Below, piece after piece: positions 34,098 through 45,588 of a stretch of DNA of 64,000 bases. Below the pieces are notes generated by a model. It did no database searches. It had not been told where the DNA came from and worked only from the letters and a program-made list of their open reading frames with translations. Made by a program: the position numbers and the translations under genes. The stretch comes from Amoebophrya sp. A120 (taxonomy: Eukaryota; Sar; Dinophyceae; Syndiniales; Amoebophryaceae): assembly GCA_905178155.1 (NCBI GenBank), contig CAJINV010000001.1:3983706-4047705 (forward strand), in the 5' to 3' direction. Position 1 is the stretch's first letter. Each line of letters starts with the position of its first letter.

Positions 34098-35995
34098 ATG
34101 GAGTTCGATTTCAACGTCGCGCGAACGTTCGGGCTCCACAGCAACAGCGGCGTTGCCTGTTTGTCCGCCGACCGCATTGCCGATGCGAGCTCCAGCATCG
34201 ATCCCCGGCGGAGGACCAGTGTCGCACCCAATGATCCCAGTCGACTCAAGAAGCAACTGTGTGAAGTCATCGAAGAGATGGGTAGAGCAAGCCAGATAGC
34301 GCAGGGACTCCGCCAACCGGTTACGGTAAGTCGTGCTGCACAGTTGTGTGGCACAACATAACATCAATCGCCATGCTGCGCTTTCAGTAGAAATTGATTG
34401 AAACTCATGACTCATTCCTTGAGTATGAACGAGCGGAGGCCACTGCCAAAATTGATACTAGCAGACACATCGTTAAGTGCTCATTTCAAAAACACACGAC
34501 GACCAAAATAATGCTTACAGAACCTCATCAAGCTTTCGGGCTGCCCGGACCAGCGCGTGTACATTGCAATTTCGGATCGCAGCAAGGTGATCGGCTTGCT
34601 GAAGGTCGGCGTGAAGAAGCTCTTCGTGCAGACGCCCAGCATCAACACCAGCATCTACACCCGCAGCAGCGACACGGGCCAGATGGCGGAGATCCAGCCG
34701 CTCTGCGTTTTGGACTTCTACGTCCACGAGTCGTGCCAGCGTCAAGGGTGGGGCAAGAAACTGTTCGAGTATTTCCTCTGGCAGGAAAAGAAGAGCCCCA
34801 CGAAGCTGGCCTACGACCGCCCGAGCTCGAAGTTGCTCAAGTTTTTAGACCGGCATTACGGGCTGAAGCAGTACACGCCGCAAACGAACAACTTCGTGGT
34901 CTACCACCGGTTCTTCGACAAAAAGGACAGCGGCTACATGCCCTCTTCCTGCCCGGTGTTGTTCGAGGAGCAACGGGAGCGGGCAGAATCCAAAGGAAAT
35001 AAAGTGAAGTTTGCGGTGGAGGCCTCCACGTCCTCACCAGAGAAAGACTACGAGGCGGAGCGGTCCACGTCTTGTTCCGAGGGATCGCACCCCGGTGGAC
35101 CCGCGGTTGCAGCATCTTCATCGAGCCGGTCGTCGCGAGGTGCAGCAGTTCCAACGGGCTACCGAAGTCAAGCCGACGCTGAGGGTGGCGCAGGGTCCCC
35201 GGAACTGCCGTCGCGGCACGACATGGCGGAACAACTGAGAGGCGGCGAGGGAAAGCTCGCATCTGCACTAGAGCAAGCGAGGGCACTAACAAGGCTACAG
35301 GAGGAACAACGAAGTACCGCGGCGCTCGAGCAGCAACGGCAAGACTCACGAACCCACTTCCAGAAACACGTACTACTAGTACAGTTGCTTTCTTAATTTC
35401 TATAATTTCATGGCTTGACCATGGTGCGCTTGGCATTGGCTTTGCACTTTATCATTTTTCTTCTGTTCGACGTTTAGAACAATAAGTAATCTGTAAACAC
35501 TCAGCCTGTTCGACGAGCGAGCATCTGTAAACACTCACCTGGTGAGTGATTTCAGAACATTATCTGAGTCTGAATCTGTTTAAGTTTTTTTTTATTTTTC
35601 CAATGTCGATGTCGAAATAATAGCGCACATATAATTGACCTCCACAGCTATCTTCCACCTATGGCTCGCAATTCGCCGACCCCTCTCCCTACGACGCGGT
35701 GTCTGAACACTTCACCCGCCCAGCCTACGTACACTATCGTGATCGACAGCGACAGTCCAGCGGTGTCGCAAATTTGCTGTCTACGCACGGGTCGAAAAAT
35801 GGAACGAGTGGCGTTGGAGCAAGCGAGCAGCCTCATGGCGAATTACAGAGGCAGAAGAAAACATCCCTGTACGGAAGCGATTTCCAGGCTCTCACGGGCT
35901 CCGACTCGAAGAGCATGCTCTCGCAACAGCAGCAGCTCAACAACATGGTGGCAAACAGCTTGAAAAATCCGCAAAGATCAAGAACGATTCTGTGA
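34098..35995 (+). CDS. ATAT1: Alpha-tubulin N-acetyltransferase (MEC-17/ATAT1)
   Basis: Three exons, 34098-34325, 34521-35369 and 35648-35995 (474 aa), GT-AG, all phase 0. It acetylates Lys40 of alpha-tubulin inside the microtubule lumen. The start MEFDFNVARTF and IEEMGRASQIAQGL match the family N-terminus. Exon 2 contains VIGLLKVGVKKLFV, then PLCVLDFYVHESCQRQGWGK: Asp near 141 is the catalytic-site acid and QRQGWGK the acetyl-CoA loop. YDRPSSKLLKFLDRHYGL and NNFVVYHRFF complete the GNAT fold. The remaining half is low complexity with a Glu/Gln coiled stretch and no known domain. Its presence suggests stable, probably ciliary, microtubules. The initiating ATG agrees with the family start. Confidence 0.93.
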
Positions 35996-37209
35996 ACTCC
36001 TGACGAACAATAATATTCTCTTTCAATTTATTTTTCAATTCTTTTCCAAGTACGTCGTCTCGTGCGAACGAAGCCGAAGATTCTGATGAACGTGTGATCG
36101 CTTCTTGTTGTTGACCGCCACCGGACACAAGAAAAACTTTTCGCTTTCTTTCTCTGTTTTTCTCAGCATGCATTCAACTTTGTGGCACTTTCGTCGAGTG
36201 TGGCCGCGGCGCCGAACTTTCAGTTTGGCGTATGTCCTTTTTGAGAAGAATTTCGTTGCGTCCAAGTGGAGCTGCACCTTTCAAGATGCAGTAACAAGTA
36301 CTTTTTATGAAGCGAAACTATGACAACAAGCATTCTTCTAAATCTGATCTGAGCCCGACCCTCGCACACCCTCTGGCTGGCAAAGTAAGTACAACGCTTG
36401 CGCGACCGCTACTTCATCTATTGTGGTCACCAGAACTACACCCAGTGCCAGTGCTGACGACACTACGTGTTACCTGCGGAGGCAGAGCAGCAGAAGACGA
36501 AGGGGTTTGTTTCTTACACGCGTATCTGACGCAGAATCGGGGTTGTCTTCTTCGGTCATAATCAACCTGCAGCTGATGGTTGCTCTTACCCGGAGCAGCT
36601 CGGAGCAGCTTCAATTCATGTTGTGTGCCAGATTTTGTCAAAGAAAAGATCCCGCTGCGGCAAGGAGATCAAAATCAAATGGATCATCTTCACATGAAGG
36701 AGATCTAGAAACTAGAAGAAGAGCACCCTTTTCATTCCAGAGGAACGGTAAAGCAGATCCAGATCTGGACGAAATACACAGTAATAAACAGATGACGAAC
36801 ATGACAAGACGAGTCCAACATGAGTATGGTGGTCAGAAAAGCAAAAACATATGGATGTTGTCACGTAAACCTAACAAGTAAACGTTACGTTTACTGGACA
36901 TGATCCTTATCTAAATCTTATACTTATCCGTCGACGACGAGCACAATGATCTTTCTTGGAGATTTGTCGTCTTTTTTTCTTTCTGCATTTCCTATGATGT
37001 GAAATGATGTCAGCGACCCAACAAACAAGCGACCTCTTCCCATCTGCACCTGTGACAAGATTTGAACCTCACATGCCCCGTCGTGGTGTTGTATTGGTGA
37101 AAATGAAGCAGTAGCAAATGTAAAACTATAAAGTTGAAGTTGTATTTTTATCATGTGCCTTTTTGAGCGAGAATATCGGTGGCGGGAAACCGTAAGAATC
37201 TGAAGAAAT
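35996..37209. other. 1.2-kb intergenic region
   Basis: An ATG at 36307 opens 27 codons to a strong GTAAGT donor at 36388, which could be the first exon of an unresolved small gene. No downstream exon could be joined. The rest is stop-rich. Confidence 0.25.
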
Positions 37210-38997
37210 ATGTTGCTTGTCGAAGAAGGCAACTCGGCGGGCACCAGGAAGATCACGTCGTCTTCTATGCCCGGACGACAGGAGCCTGCACCAGTCTCCC
37301 TCCAGCATCAGGATGGCGAGCTAGTACCTGCTGAACTCCCTCCGGAGCTGCAAGAGCAGCCTCCAACCATGTCCAAGCGCGCTGCCAACAAGTTGCTTCA
37401 CAAGCAGAGCAAGCGACTCCGGCGCCACGACGACCGCGTGAAGAAGCACGAGGAATTGCTTGAAAAGGCGAAGGAACTGCGCAAGGAAATATCACAAGAT
37501 CTGCCGCGGCTGACGGTCCCAGATGCATCGCTCTATCAAAACCTCAGGGAATTTTGCGAAACGGAAATTCTGAAGGGAAAAGAAGCGTCTATTGATGAAG
37601 GATATCCTCACAATCATGAAGAGAGCTCTGACCCATCTACGGCGGAGGGCATTGTTGGCGCTTTCCTTCGGCGACCGACCGCTTATCATGCCAAGTACGC
37701 CGCCCAAGAGCTCTGTCTCGCATACCAGGTCTGGCGATTGATTCGCGCACAGGAGCAGAGGTCGTGCCGGGGGGAGACTGGAAGAGCATCACAAGCAGCG
37801 GCGAGGACGACCACGACGAACGGTGAAAGGACATTACAACGACCCGTAGACGCTCTTGTGGATGTTGGGGCCGGAAACGCGAATCTCAGCCTTTTTCTCG
37901 CTTTGCTGTTCGATCTGCCGGTGCTGATGGTGGAAATGGACTCCCCAAGAAAGGAATTGCGGGGCGAAGAGTGTCTTCCTACAGATGAGGGTGGTGACAG
38001 GGAAGATGTTGATGACCAACGAGGCACTTTGGCAAGGGAGGTCAGAAGAAACCTAATCCGCGTTCCAGACACGAGGATAGAAGGCTACACACTGCCGAGC
38101 GAGTACCAGAGTGTCATCGTTATCGGCAAGCATCTGTGCGGCCCAGGAACCGACGCGGCGATCGAGTTTATCGCAAGAAATGAAAGTCGGGTCGCCGGAT
38201 GCGTGTTCGCCACGTGCTGCTTCAACAAAATTTGCAACGACCATTACTTCGCAGAATGCTATGGCGATTTGCTGTTGAGAAACAAGAAAAACACGTCAGT
38301 CGCAGAGGTGGAAGGTCGTCGCGAGGACAACTTTGTTTGCGAGAGCGTGGAAGCCGAGGACGACAGCACAGGAGATCATGACGCAACTTCCGCAGCAATT
38401 TCGAGCATACAAATCAAACAGCGCATCCAAGAGCTGGCGCGCATGACTTCGTGGCGAAACACGCATCTTACCGATAACAGCCTGATTAGCGAGCCGATGC
38501 TGCGAGAAGCCGAATTTTTCGAGTCCTGGATCCAGCAATCGAGAATACACCGGCTCAAGCAAATTTTCACTGCGAGCGACGTGGACGAATTTCTCTACTG
38601 CCGCAGCGGCGCGCATTCGCAACAGAACAGGTGCCTAATCGCAGGAACAACGTCAAGAGCTAAAAGAAGTCACCAGAATGACCAAGTCGAAAGCTGCGAC
38701 ACACAAATACAACAAACAGACGCTGAGAGGGTACCAGCCGAGGACTACTTGAGCACCGAACTTCCGTCTTTTTGGCAACGGATAAGGCATCGTGCGCACT
38801 TTCTTTCCTCGATATTACCAATCGACCTGAGACCCGTCGGGCTCGTCTCAGCGCGATACAACTTTGATGGCCGGGGCTTGTTGAAGAAGGCTGGAAAAGA
38901 CTTAGATATCTGTCCAACAGTAGCAGAGGTGGACGAAGAAGACATTCTTGACGGATCCACTGCTTCCTCTCTAGCAGAAGTAGTCCCTTCGACTTGA
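37210..38997 (+). CDS. TRMT13: tRNA 2'-O-methyltransferase TRM13 (TRMT13)
   Basis: Single exon, 595 aa. TRM13 methylates the 2'-OH of residue 4 in the acceptor stem of certain tRNAs using S-adenosylmethionine. Seen in order: a basic coiled segment (KRAANKLLHKQSKRLRRHDD), ALVDVGAGNANLSLFLALLF as the SAM-binding motif I, LPVLMVEMDSPR, then VIVIGKHLCGPGTDAAIEF, the TRM13 family signature, CVFATCCFNKICNDHYF, and RMTSWRNT. The C-terminus has RPVGLVSARYNF, matching the family end. The usual N-terminal CCCH-type zinc fingers are not visible. Low-complexity inserts separate the motifs. Intronless. Confidence 0.88.
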   Translation: MLLVEEGNSAGTRKITSSSMPGRQEPAPVSLQHQDGELVPAELPPELQEQPPTMSKRAANKLLHKQSKRLRRHDDRVKKHEELLEKAKELRKEISQDLPRLTVPDASLYQNLREFCETEILKGKEASIDEGYPHNHEESSDPSTAEGIVGAFLRRPTAYHAKYAAQELCLAYQVWRLIRAQEQRSCRGETGRASQAAARTTTTNGERTLQRPVDALVDVGAGNANLSLFLALLFDLPVLMVEMDSPRKELRGEECLPTDEGGDREDVDDQRGTLAREVRRNLIRVPDTRIEGYTLPSEYQSVIVIGKHLCGPGTDAAIEFIARNESRVAGCVFATCCFNKICNDHYFAECYGDLLLRNKKNTSVAEVEGRREDNFVCESVEAEDDSTGDHDATSAAISSIQIKQRIQELARMTSWRNTHLTDNSLISEPMLREAEFFESWIQQSRIHRLKQIFTASDVDEFLYCRSGAHSQQNRCLIAGTTSRAKRSHQNDQVESCDTQIQQTDAERVPAEDYLSTELPSFWQRIRHRAHFLSSILPIDLRPVGLVSARYNFDGRGLLKKAGKDLDICPTVAEVDEEDILDGSTASSLAEVVPST

Positions 38998-39831
38998 CGT
39001 TGACGAGGACCTCCACCCTCACACTCGTGCGCCTGACAACTGGCTTCTTGAACACAATAAATGATGAAAGTAGATCGAACAAAAGTAGTTCTTTTTTACC
39101 GAGCAGCACTTTCACCGGCGACCTCAATCTTCAACGACGCATCCCTACAGCAGCATCATGTTGCTCATCATGGTGATGAAAACCCAAAGCGTAGAAAGCT
39201 CTACGACTTGTTCTGTACGACATCAAGGTCCCTTTGTTCATATTCGTTCCCAGTGGCCGGATGAAGATCCAGCAGCGACTGCATCTTCATCCCTTTGGGT
39301 AATTAGAGTCATTACAGCGTCGAGCGCATTCTATTGTCCCTTTCGTTGTTGCAGCTGTTGGGCGGCGCAACTAGCAATGTTTTTAGTTTTACATGTTTTT
39401 TCAATATCGTGTCGTGGTCGGGAGAGACTTCTGAGTGTATGCCTGTTGACCTCCTCGTGAGCGTGAGGGTGATGATGGAGTGACGATTAGACGTTCGTAG
39501 TTCGATTTAGAAAGAAGATGCGAGCCTTGTCTAATGAAGATTAGTGTGGGTATGCATAGAAAGAAGCTTCAGCTCTCCGACGAATAGACACGTTTTTTTT
39601 CCTATGATGACGCAACTACATCGCAACTAGTTGTTGAAGAAAGAGGTCGAGAGTGTAAACATAAGATTCTGTTGCCTTGCAGAAGTATTAGAACCGGCAG
39701 AAACAGTAGCTGTAGCTGCACCTGTAAAAATAAAAAAGATCAACGAATTGTTGATGGACCTGAACTGGCTATTAGACTGTTGAATCTAGTTGGTATTGGT
39801 ACCACTGGCTCCTATCGCCGGAACCAAAAAC
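38998..39831. other. Intergenic region, nothing recognised
   Basis: No coding frame or repeat supported; AT-rich toward the next gene. Confidence 0.5.
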
Positions 39832-42472
39832 ATGGGTAAATTTTCGGACCGTGGCTTCGTGGTCATTACTGGCGCGGCCGGTAATTTCGGTGCGGCGATG
39901 GCGAAGAAAGTGGTGGAAGAGGGGGGCTCTGTGCTTCTCATCGACACGCCGGCATTGACGAAGCCACTGGAGGCGCTGCGCGACTACCTTGCCGACCGTG
40001 CCGCGAAAATCTTCGCCGCACAAAAAAACGCGATAAAGCGCACGGTGAGCGGGACCGTGCTGAATCAACAACTTCTCTTACAACAAGGAACTTCTAGCAG
40101 AAACGGTTCCAGCAGCGATTTGCAGAAGATCCAACAAGGAAATATTAACGGGGACGCGTCGGCGTCGAACAAACCAGTGAAGCTGGAGGATGAGAACAGT
40201 ACTAGCAAAAAGTCCTCCAATGGACCGAGCAGTCCGCTTCCCCCCGGAGCCAACTCCGTGGACAACAGCGCCACAACGACCACCAGCAGTGGCGCACCCG
40301 TCGCAGCCACACCTAATGGCCCGCCGAGCATCAATGTCTACCCTCCGGCAACTGCGTTCAGTCCCGGGTCTCGCTTGTTACCGAGTCCGATGAGCCTGCC
40401 GCATCTCCAACAGCCACGCGTTTATGAAATGCAAATATGTCTGGGTCTGGAAGAATGGAACTTGTAATGCTGTCTGCGGATTCTAAAAATAGCTGTGTTG
40501 CATGAGCAGCAAGAGGAGTCAGCTCTTGGCACGCGGAGAGGGCATTTCTCATGCGTAATTAGCATCAAGCAGCTCTCAAAAAATCTGTGATGCTAGCACC
40601 AGCATCACAGACCTCACGGGTCATGCAAAACGTGCATGACAATCCCCGACTCTTCCAGACCCAGACATTTTTGCATTTGATAGCGTTCTCATGTTCACGA
40701 TGGACGTGCGCATCGACAGCGAGATCGCAAAAATGGAGAACTTATCCTGTGCAAAAGTATCGCACTCGTAGTAATCGCAGCTGTGCATTACAAATCTCCA
40801 TCCCAAGGCAAAACAGCATGACAAATTCCACTTATCATTCTGAGCCAATTTGTAATGCGATTACTATATATTATATTCATGCGAAAAAAGAGGTAGACAG
40901 AGGGTAAACAAGAGGTGGCCGAGAGGTCAAAAAGAGGTCAAAAGAGGTAAAAAAGAGGTCGACAGAGGTGGAGAGGTGGCGCGGGACCCCTTTCGAGAGG
41001 GTCGGCGAGAGGGTGCGCGAGTATAGCCCGCCGAAGGCCCCACCTTAAGGCGGCGCCTAAGTGCCTCAGAGGGTGCAGAGATGTCAAAAAGAGGGGGCGC
41101 GAGAGGTCGACAGAGGTCGAGAGAGGTGGCGCGAATAAGGGGCGACCTCTCGCGGACCCTCTTGGCCACCTCTCGGCCACCTCTGTCGACCTCTACTCGC
41201 GAGTATAGCCGGATTATTAGCGGGGACCCCCAAAAGAGGCAAAAAAGAGGGTCTGCGAGAGGTCTGCGAGAGGGTAAAGACACAAAGTGGTGGGCGCGAA
41301 TCCGCATGGTACTACCATTATTTGGCACTGCAGGCTATTCGCGGACTTGTTTTGTTCGGCGCCTGTCCCCGCCACCCTCTCGCGCACCCTCTCGCGCACC
41401 CTCTCGCGCCACCCTCTCGCGCACCCTCTCGCGCCACCCTCTCACAAACCTTCTCGCGCACCCTCTCGCGCCACCCTCCCGCGCTACCCTCTCGCGCCAC
41501 CCTCTCGCGCTACCCTCTGCCGCCGAGCGGCTTCTGTTCGCCCCCGGCGTTCTTTGCCGCTGCTCGCTGCGCAGAGCGCCCGCAGGCGCGGGAAGCGCGC
41601 AAGTGGTCCTGCGGGTTGGCGCGGCGCAAACCGGCGGCACGAATGCAGTGTGTTTCGTTGTGCATAGGCCCGTGGGGTTGTGGTCCGGTCGGCAAATAGT
41701 CTTGCCCCGGCCCAACAGCCTTGCGCTCCGGCGGCAGCCGGAGCATGGCTGGTTACTACTAGTGCGATACTTTTCTTTGAAATGCATAGAACTTTCTGGA
41801 GCAGGAGAAGCTGATCGTCTACGGGCTCTTCAACAACGCGGGGATCCAGGGCGAAATTCAACCCATCTACGACACCACGGTGCAGGACTTTGAGAACGTC
41901 ATCCAGGTGAACGTTGTCGGTGCCTTCAAGGTTTTGCGGTCCGTAACGAAGTACATGAAAGACCGAGGGCAAAAGGGCGCTGTGGTGTCAACCTCAAGCA
42001 CGGCGTGGAACGGCGTGCCAAACATGATCGGGTATGGACGGTTAGTAATTGAGTTGTTGAAAAGACACACAGACATAGATAAACTCGATCGAGAAGTGAG
42101 ATGTCAGAAACGAATCACGAATACCACCCAAATACAACAAAAATCAGATACTCGATGTCCAAGGCCGCGGTAGTGGGCATGACGGGCAGCGCCGGCAAGG
42201 ACCTGGCACCCTTCGGGATTCGCGTGAACTGCATCTCCCCGGGCCACGTGGGCGGCACCATGTGGGACCGCAAGCTGAACCTCCAGGCCAAACTGAACAC
42301 GCAGTACTGGCCGCACGGGGACCCAAAGGCCATCGGCGAGGCCATGCTGAAAAAGGTTCCCCAGCGCCGAGCCGCGGACGTGACAGAAATCATCAACGTG
42401 GTTAGCTTTCTCCTCTCCGAAGAAGCATCCTTCATGACCGGGGAGAACGTGCGTGTCGCGGGCGGGGAGTAA
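39832..42472 (+). CDS. Short-chain dehydrogenase/reductase with large internal insertion
   Basis: Four exons: 39832-40421, 40687-40743, 41795-42031 and 42148-42472 (402 aa; classical SDRs about 250). N-terminal VVITGAAGNFGAAMAKKVVE is the cofactor-binding TGxxxGxG region and SVLLIDT follows as beta-2. About 130 residues of Ser/Thr/Asn/Pro-rich sequence are inserted before MDVRIDSEIAKMENF. Exon 3 has LFNNAGIQG and the catalytic-serine strand VVSTSSTAW; exon 4 has YSMSK (Tyr296, Lys300), then GIRVNCISPGHV and the C-terminal GENVRVAGGE. The catalytic set is complete, so an NAD(P)-dependent oxidoreductase is expected; the substrate is unknown. Introns 1 and 2 are introners; intron 3 is GT-AG and splits the sequence just before the catalytic Tyr. 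Confidence 0.88.
40422..40686 (-). mobile_element. Introner element, family B (265 bp), intron 1 of the SDR gene
   Basis: The left end TTATGAAATGCAAATATGTC and the right end GACATTTTTGCATTTGATAG form inverted repeats that continue through TGGGTCTGGAAG. Direct repeat CGT lies at 40419-40421 and 40684-40686. Removing element plus one CGT reads QPRV-LMFTMDV in frame. The interior (GCAAGAGG, CGCGGAGAGG, CATTTCTCATGCG) matches the complement of the ALG9 copy at 15162, so the two inserted in opposite directions. Confidence 0.85.
40744..41794 (+). mobile_element. Introner element, family A, enlarged by an internal insert (1,051 bp), intron 2 of the SDR gene
   Basis: The left end ATCCTGTGCAAAAGTATCGC pairs with GCGATACTTTTCTTTGAAATGCAT at the right. 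A 7-bp direct repeat AGAACTT flanks it (40737-40743 and 41788-41794). Joining AAC-TT to T-CTG restores MENFLEQEKL. About 0.9 kb of foreign repeat DNA (40867-41758) sits near its 3' end. Confidence 0.85.
40867..41758. repeat. 892-bp insert of GAGAGGT/ACCCTCT repeats inside an introner
   Basis: The left part is built of AGAGGT-type units (about 40890-41130); the right part (41373-41518) is a tandem array of CGCGCACCCTCT and CGCGCCACCCTCT units, so the two parts are loosely inverted. TTACTA occurs at both edges (40861-40866, 41753-41758), a possible target duplication. Confidence 0.65.
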
Positions 42473-42493
42473 GAAGCTCTACTGTACTGACGC

Positions 42494-43145
42494 GAATTTT
42501 GTCTGTAGACGAAAATTTTCAAATTTTTGCTTCCCTGCCGATGTTGGATGGATGCAGGGGCGCTGATGATGATCTGTTCGCAGAATTTCTTGGGGACATA
42601 TTTTGGACGTTTTCTGAAGGCAAAAAACGTCGCGCCACAAGGCGGCCGGAGAGGGAGGCCCTTTTTCGGCGGCCTACGCCGAGCTATTTCGGCCGATTTT
42701 ATCGGCCAGTCTGAAAATTTGTCTGCAGCTCTCCGGGAGGGGTCGGAAACGAGGTCGTTTCCGGAGCTCCCGAGAGAGCCAAAAATGGCCAATTCGCGAG
42801 GCTTTTTTTCGGGGCCCGGCCGGAGCTATTTCGGCCGATTTTATCGGCCAGTCTGAAAATTTGTCTGCAGCTCAGGAGGAGCACTCCCAAAAGCTACCTT
42901 TTTTGGCCTCCTTCTCAAGGCCTTCAAAAACTGCCAAAAAGGCGACACCTGCCCAGCAGCTCCAAGCGCCTCCATTTGGCGCGGCTGCTACTGCCAGTCT
43001 GCCAGCCTGTTATGCCCGCCCTTGCGAATTCCTGTGGAGCCTTCCCAAAAAACCGAAACAGGTCTCACCCTTCGCGGCAGCAAGATCGCCGGGAGGGTGC
43101 TGCGGAGTGAAAAAATTTGAAAAATTTCGTGTACAGACAAAATTC
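42494..43145. mobile_element. 0.65-kb non-autonomous element with about 37-bp terminal inverted repeats
   Basis: The left end GAATTTTGTCTGTAGACGAA and following AATTTTCAAATTTTT matches the complement of the right end (43108-43145, ending GTACAGACAAAATTC) with few mismatches. It starts 22 bases after the SDR stop codon. There is no coding capacity. Target duplications are not clear. Confidence 0.65.
42681..42873. repeat. Two exact 51-bp direct repeats
   Basis: The sequence beginning GAGCTATTTCGGCCGATTTT and ending GTCTGCAGCTC occurs at 42681-42731 and 42823-42873 with no differences, inside the 42494-43145 element. Each copy contains the palindrome GGCCGATTTTATCGGCC. Confidence 0.85.
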
Positions 43146-45588
43146 CCGGTAGTATACTGTTGATCTTACTTAATAAAGATTGTACGCTCATCGCTGAACA
43201 GGATGGCGGAGGTGGCGGGCGAGGACTTCGTCACAAAATGTAATTGCGATGGAGGACGAGATGAAATATTTTTAAGACAGGTGTTGTAACATGTTCTTGT
43301 AGAAAGATTTTCTACTCACTTCGATTTTTTATTTTAGCAAAGCGCTTCCAAATCCGCTTGGTCCGCCAATACTGGCATTGCCGCAGCTCCATTTTTCCCT
43401 TACATCCACTGCACCGCTAAGCTTACCTTTTATAACCTTATCGTCGTGTGTGTCATAACCATAAGTCAACGAAGATTGTAGTGTCACAAGGTGCTCCACC
43501 ACCGCTATGCCCCCGTTTATTTGCCACCCAGGTTTACACAAATTTGCAACTTGTTTCAGTAAAACTTAACTGCGAGTTTTACTGGATTGATTTGAAGATT
43601 TTTTTTACCGATATGGGGTCAATAATACAGGGTCGATCTTAGCACAGAAATTCTCAAATGTGCAGCAATATTTAGAAGCTGAGAAGGACAAGGAGGACAA
43701 TACTGAAGCGCTTTTGGAAGGACGATTCTCATTGTGAGTGTGCTGAAGCTGATGATGGTCAATACATCGTAAAAGCATCAATTTCATCAAATACAGCTGC
43801 TGCATTGTCCTCCCCCTCGCGAGGTCAATAAAAAAAGCAAAAGGCCAAGCTACTCCCCCCACCTAAACGTAAACGTGTATGCGCAGCTTCTTCCCGCTGC
43901 ACAGCTTGCATACGCATACTCCAGCACATAAAATTGATCGCGAACCGATTCTATCCACTTTCTGGAAGAGTGAGATAGAGATGTCGTGACCAGCAGTAGT
44001 AACGGTGCCAAACTATGACCATCTACTAACGCTAACGATTTTGCCTCAGATATTTATTCATCAAACCTTAAACTTTTTTGATTGGGGCAAAACAACAAGC
44101 ACTGCTTCAGCTTCTCACCAGCCGACTCGGGGTCAGCACGCTGATGGCGGGAGTTATGCTGTCAATATAGTTTCCCTCCCCCTGACGGCGATGTCAACCT
44201 TGAATAAGTTGAAAGCGAGTAGAACGGAGGACAGCTTTGAGGTCGCTGAGAAGGAGTTTGTTCTGAATTGTCGAAGAATTTTTATATCGCAGTGATTATC
44301 TACCTATACGGTTTAGGGGCATCAAGAATTTTTACCTGTTAGTTTGTGATGTTTACGAGACCATGAGCATGACAACAGGGCGTGCAGCAGGAAGAGCCAC
44401 AACTTCGTAGAATGGTATCAATTCATGATTTTCGAATCTGCGTCAAGTGAGACGGTGAGGCTGTCGTGAACGTTGATCATTAGGAACTACACCAGGCACG
44501 ACTCGCGCTGCAACATTTCAGACTGCATGACTGTACATCAGATTTGTCACATGAATCGAGGCAAAACACGCTAGACCGCTGCTGTTGGAAATAAACGTAA
44601 ATCAAGAAATGTGTTGCCAGAATGTACCTGTACCTATGTAAACTTCATCATCTTCGTCGACCTACGACATTTGCCCTCCACCGGAGGTGAGACGTTCCTT
44701 ACACTTGATGGAGGATCTGACCGCGAGAAGTTTCTCCTGTTCGAGCGGAAACATCACTGAAGCAGCTGCGTCCTCCTAGTCAGTGGCGCACCACGACTTC
44801 GTGAACCGCATCGTCAAGAGCAGTACGGACGCGGTGTACAACTGATAGAAGTGTTGATGATCAGAGACCAAATAACTCATCTTCACACCGTTCGTACAGC
44901 TCGTTCTGCTAATATGTACTTGCCAGTATTTCTACTTCAGGTAGTTCGGATGGAAAATACGATCGATCAACATTCCACGCGGTCCGTTGTGGTTGATGTA
45001 CTAGAGGTTTATTCGCTCCATCACTATAACTCTTCCTTGTCGTGAGATCACGAGTGAGAAGAAGTTGAAGAGAATTTGATCGTGAAGCTTGTATCAAGGG
45101 TGAGGGAGGGAGCACGTAATATGCAATCACCATCGGATTCGGATACGACGAAAAGTATTCGTCCTGCCGTTCTTGTTCTTTCCGTAATTCTTCTGGGTGT
45201 GAAGATTTTCATCTCATCTAGAGGGTATAGGGTTCGGAATCGCATTTGCTGCCTGTTTGGTAATTATTATGTCTACGGGTCGTGTAGTACGCGTTCGTGT
45301 TGTTTATTAGCTTTCTACGGATTGACGCTAGGACGGAGGTGTTCCATGGCGTCCACGTAATACATCGAAAATTGCAGACAGACTTGTTTTTTCGTGCAGG
45401 GTGTTGCTGTGGCTCTACGTCTAGTTGAACAAATAACAAACAAGCGGCCATCTTCGGGTGTCTCGTTTCGTGGTTCGGTCGCATTTTGGGTTGGACTTTT
45501 TTTTAGATCTTTCAGAACTGCAACAGCTGCTAGAGAATACACCATCTATTTCTTTGTTTTCCCACCCCCACCTGTGAACGAACCAATC

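Larger units (their letters stand above)
42473..45588. other. 3.1-kb region with a TIR element and unresolved coding-like fragments
   Basis: Besides the element at 42494-43145, two stretches look coding. An ATG at 43203 opens MAEVAGEDFVTK to a GTAATT donor and can join in frame to 43340-43420 (SKRFQIRLVRQYWHCRSS). A frame at about 44109-44295 reads TEDSFEVAEKEFVLNCRR. They may be parts of one small multi-exon gene, but no continuous model could be built. Confidence 0.25.
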
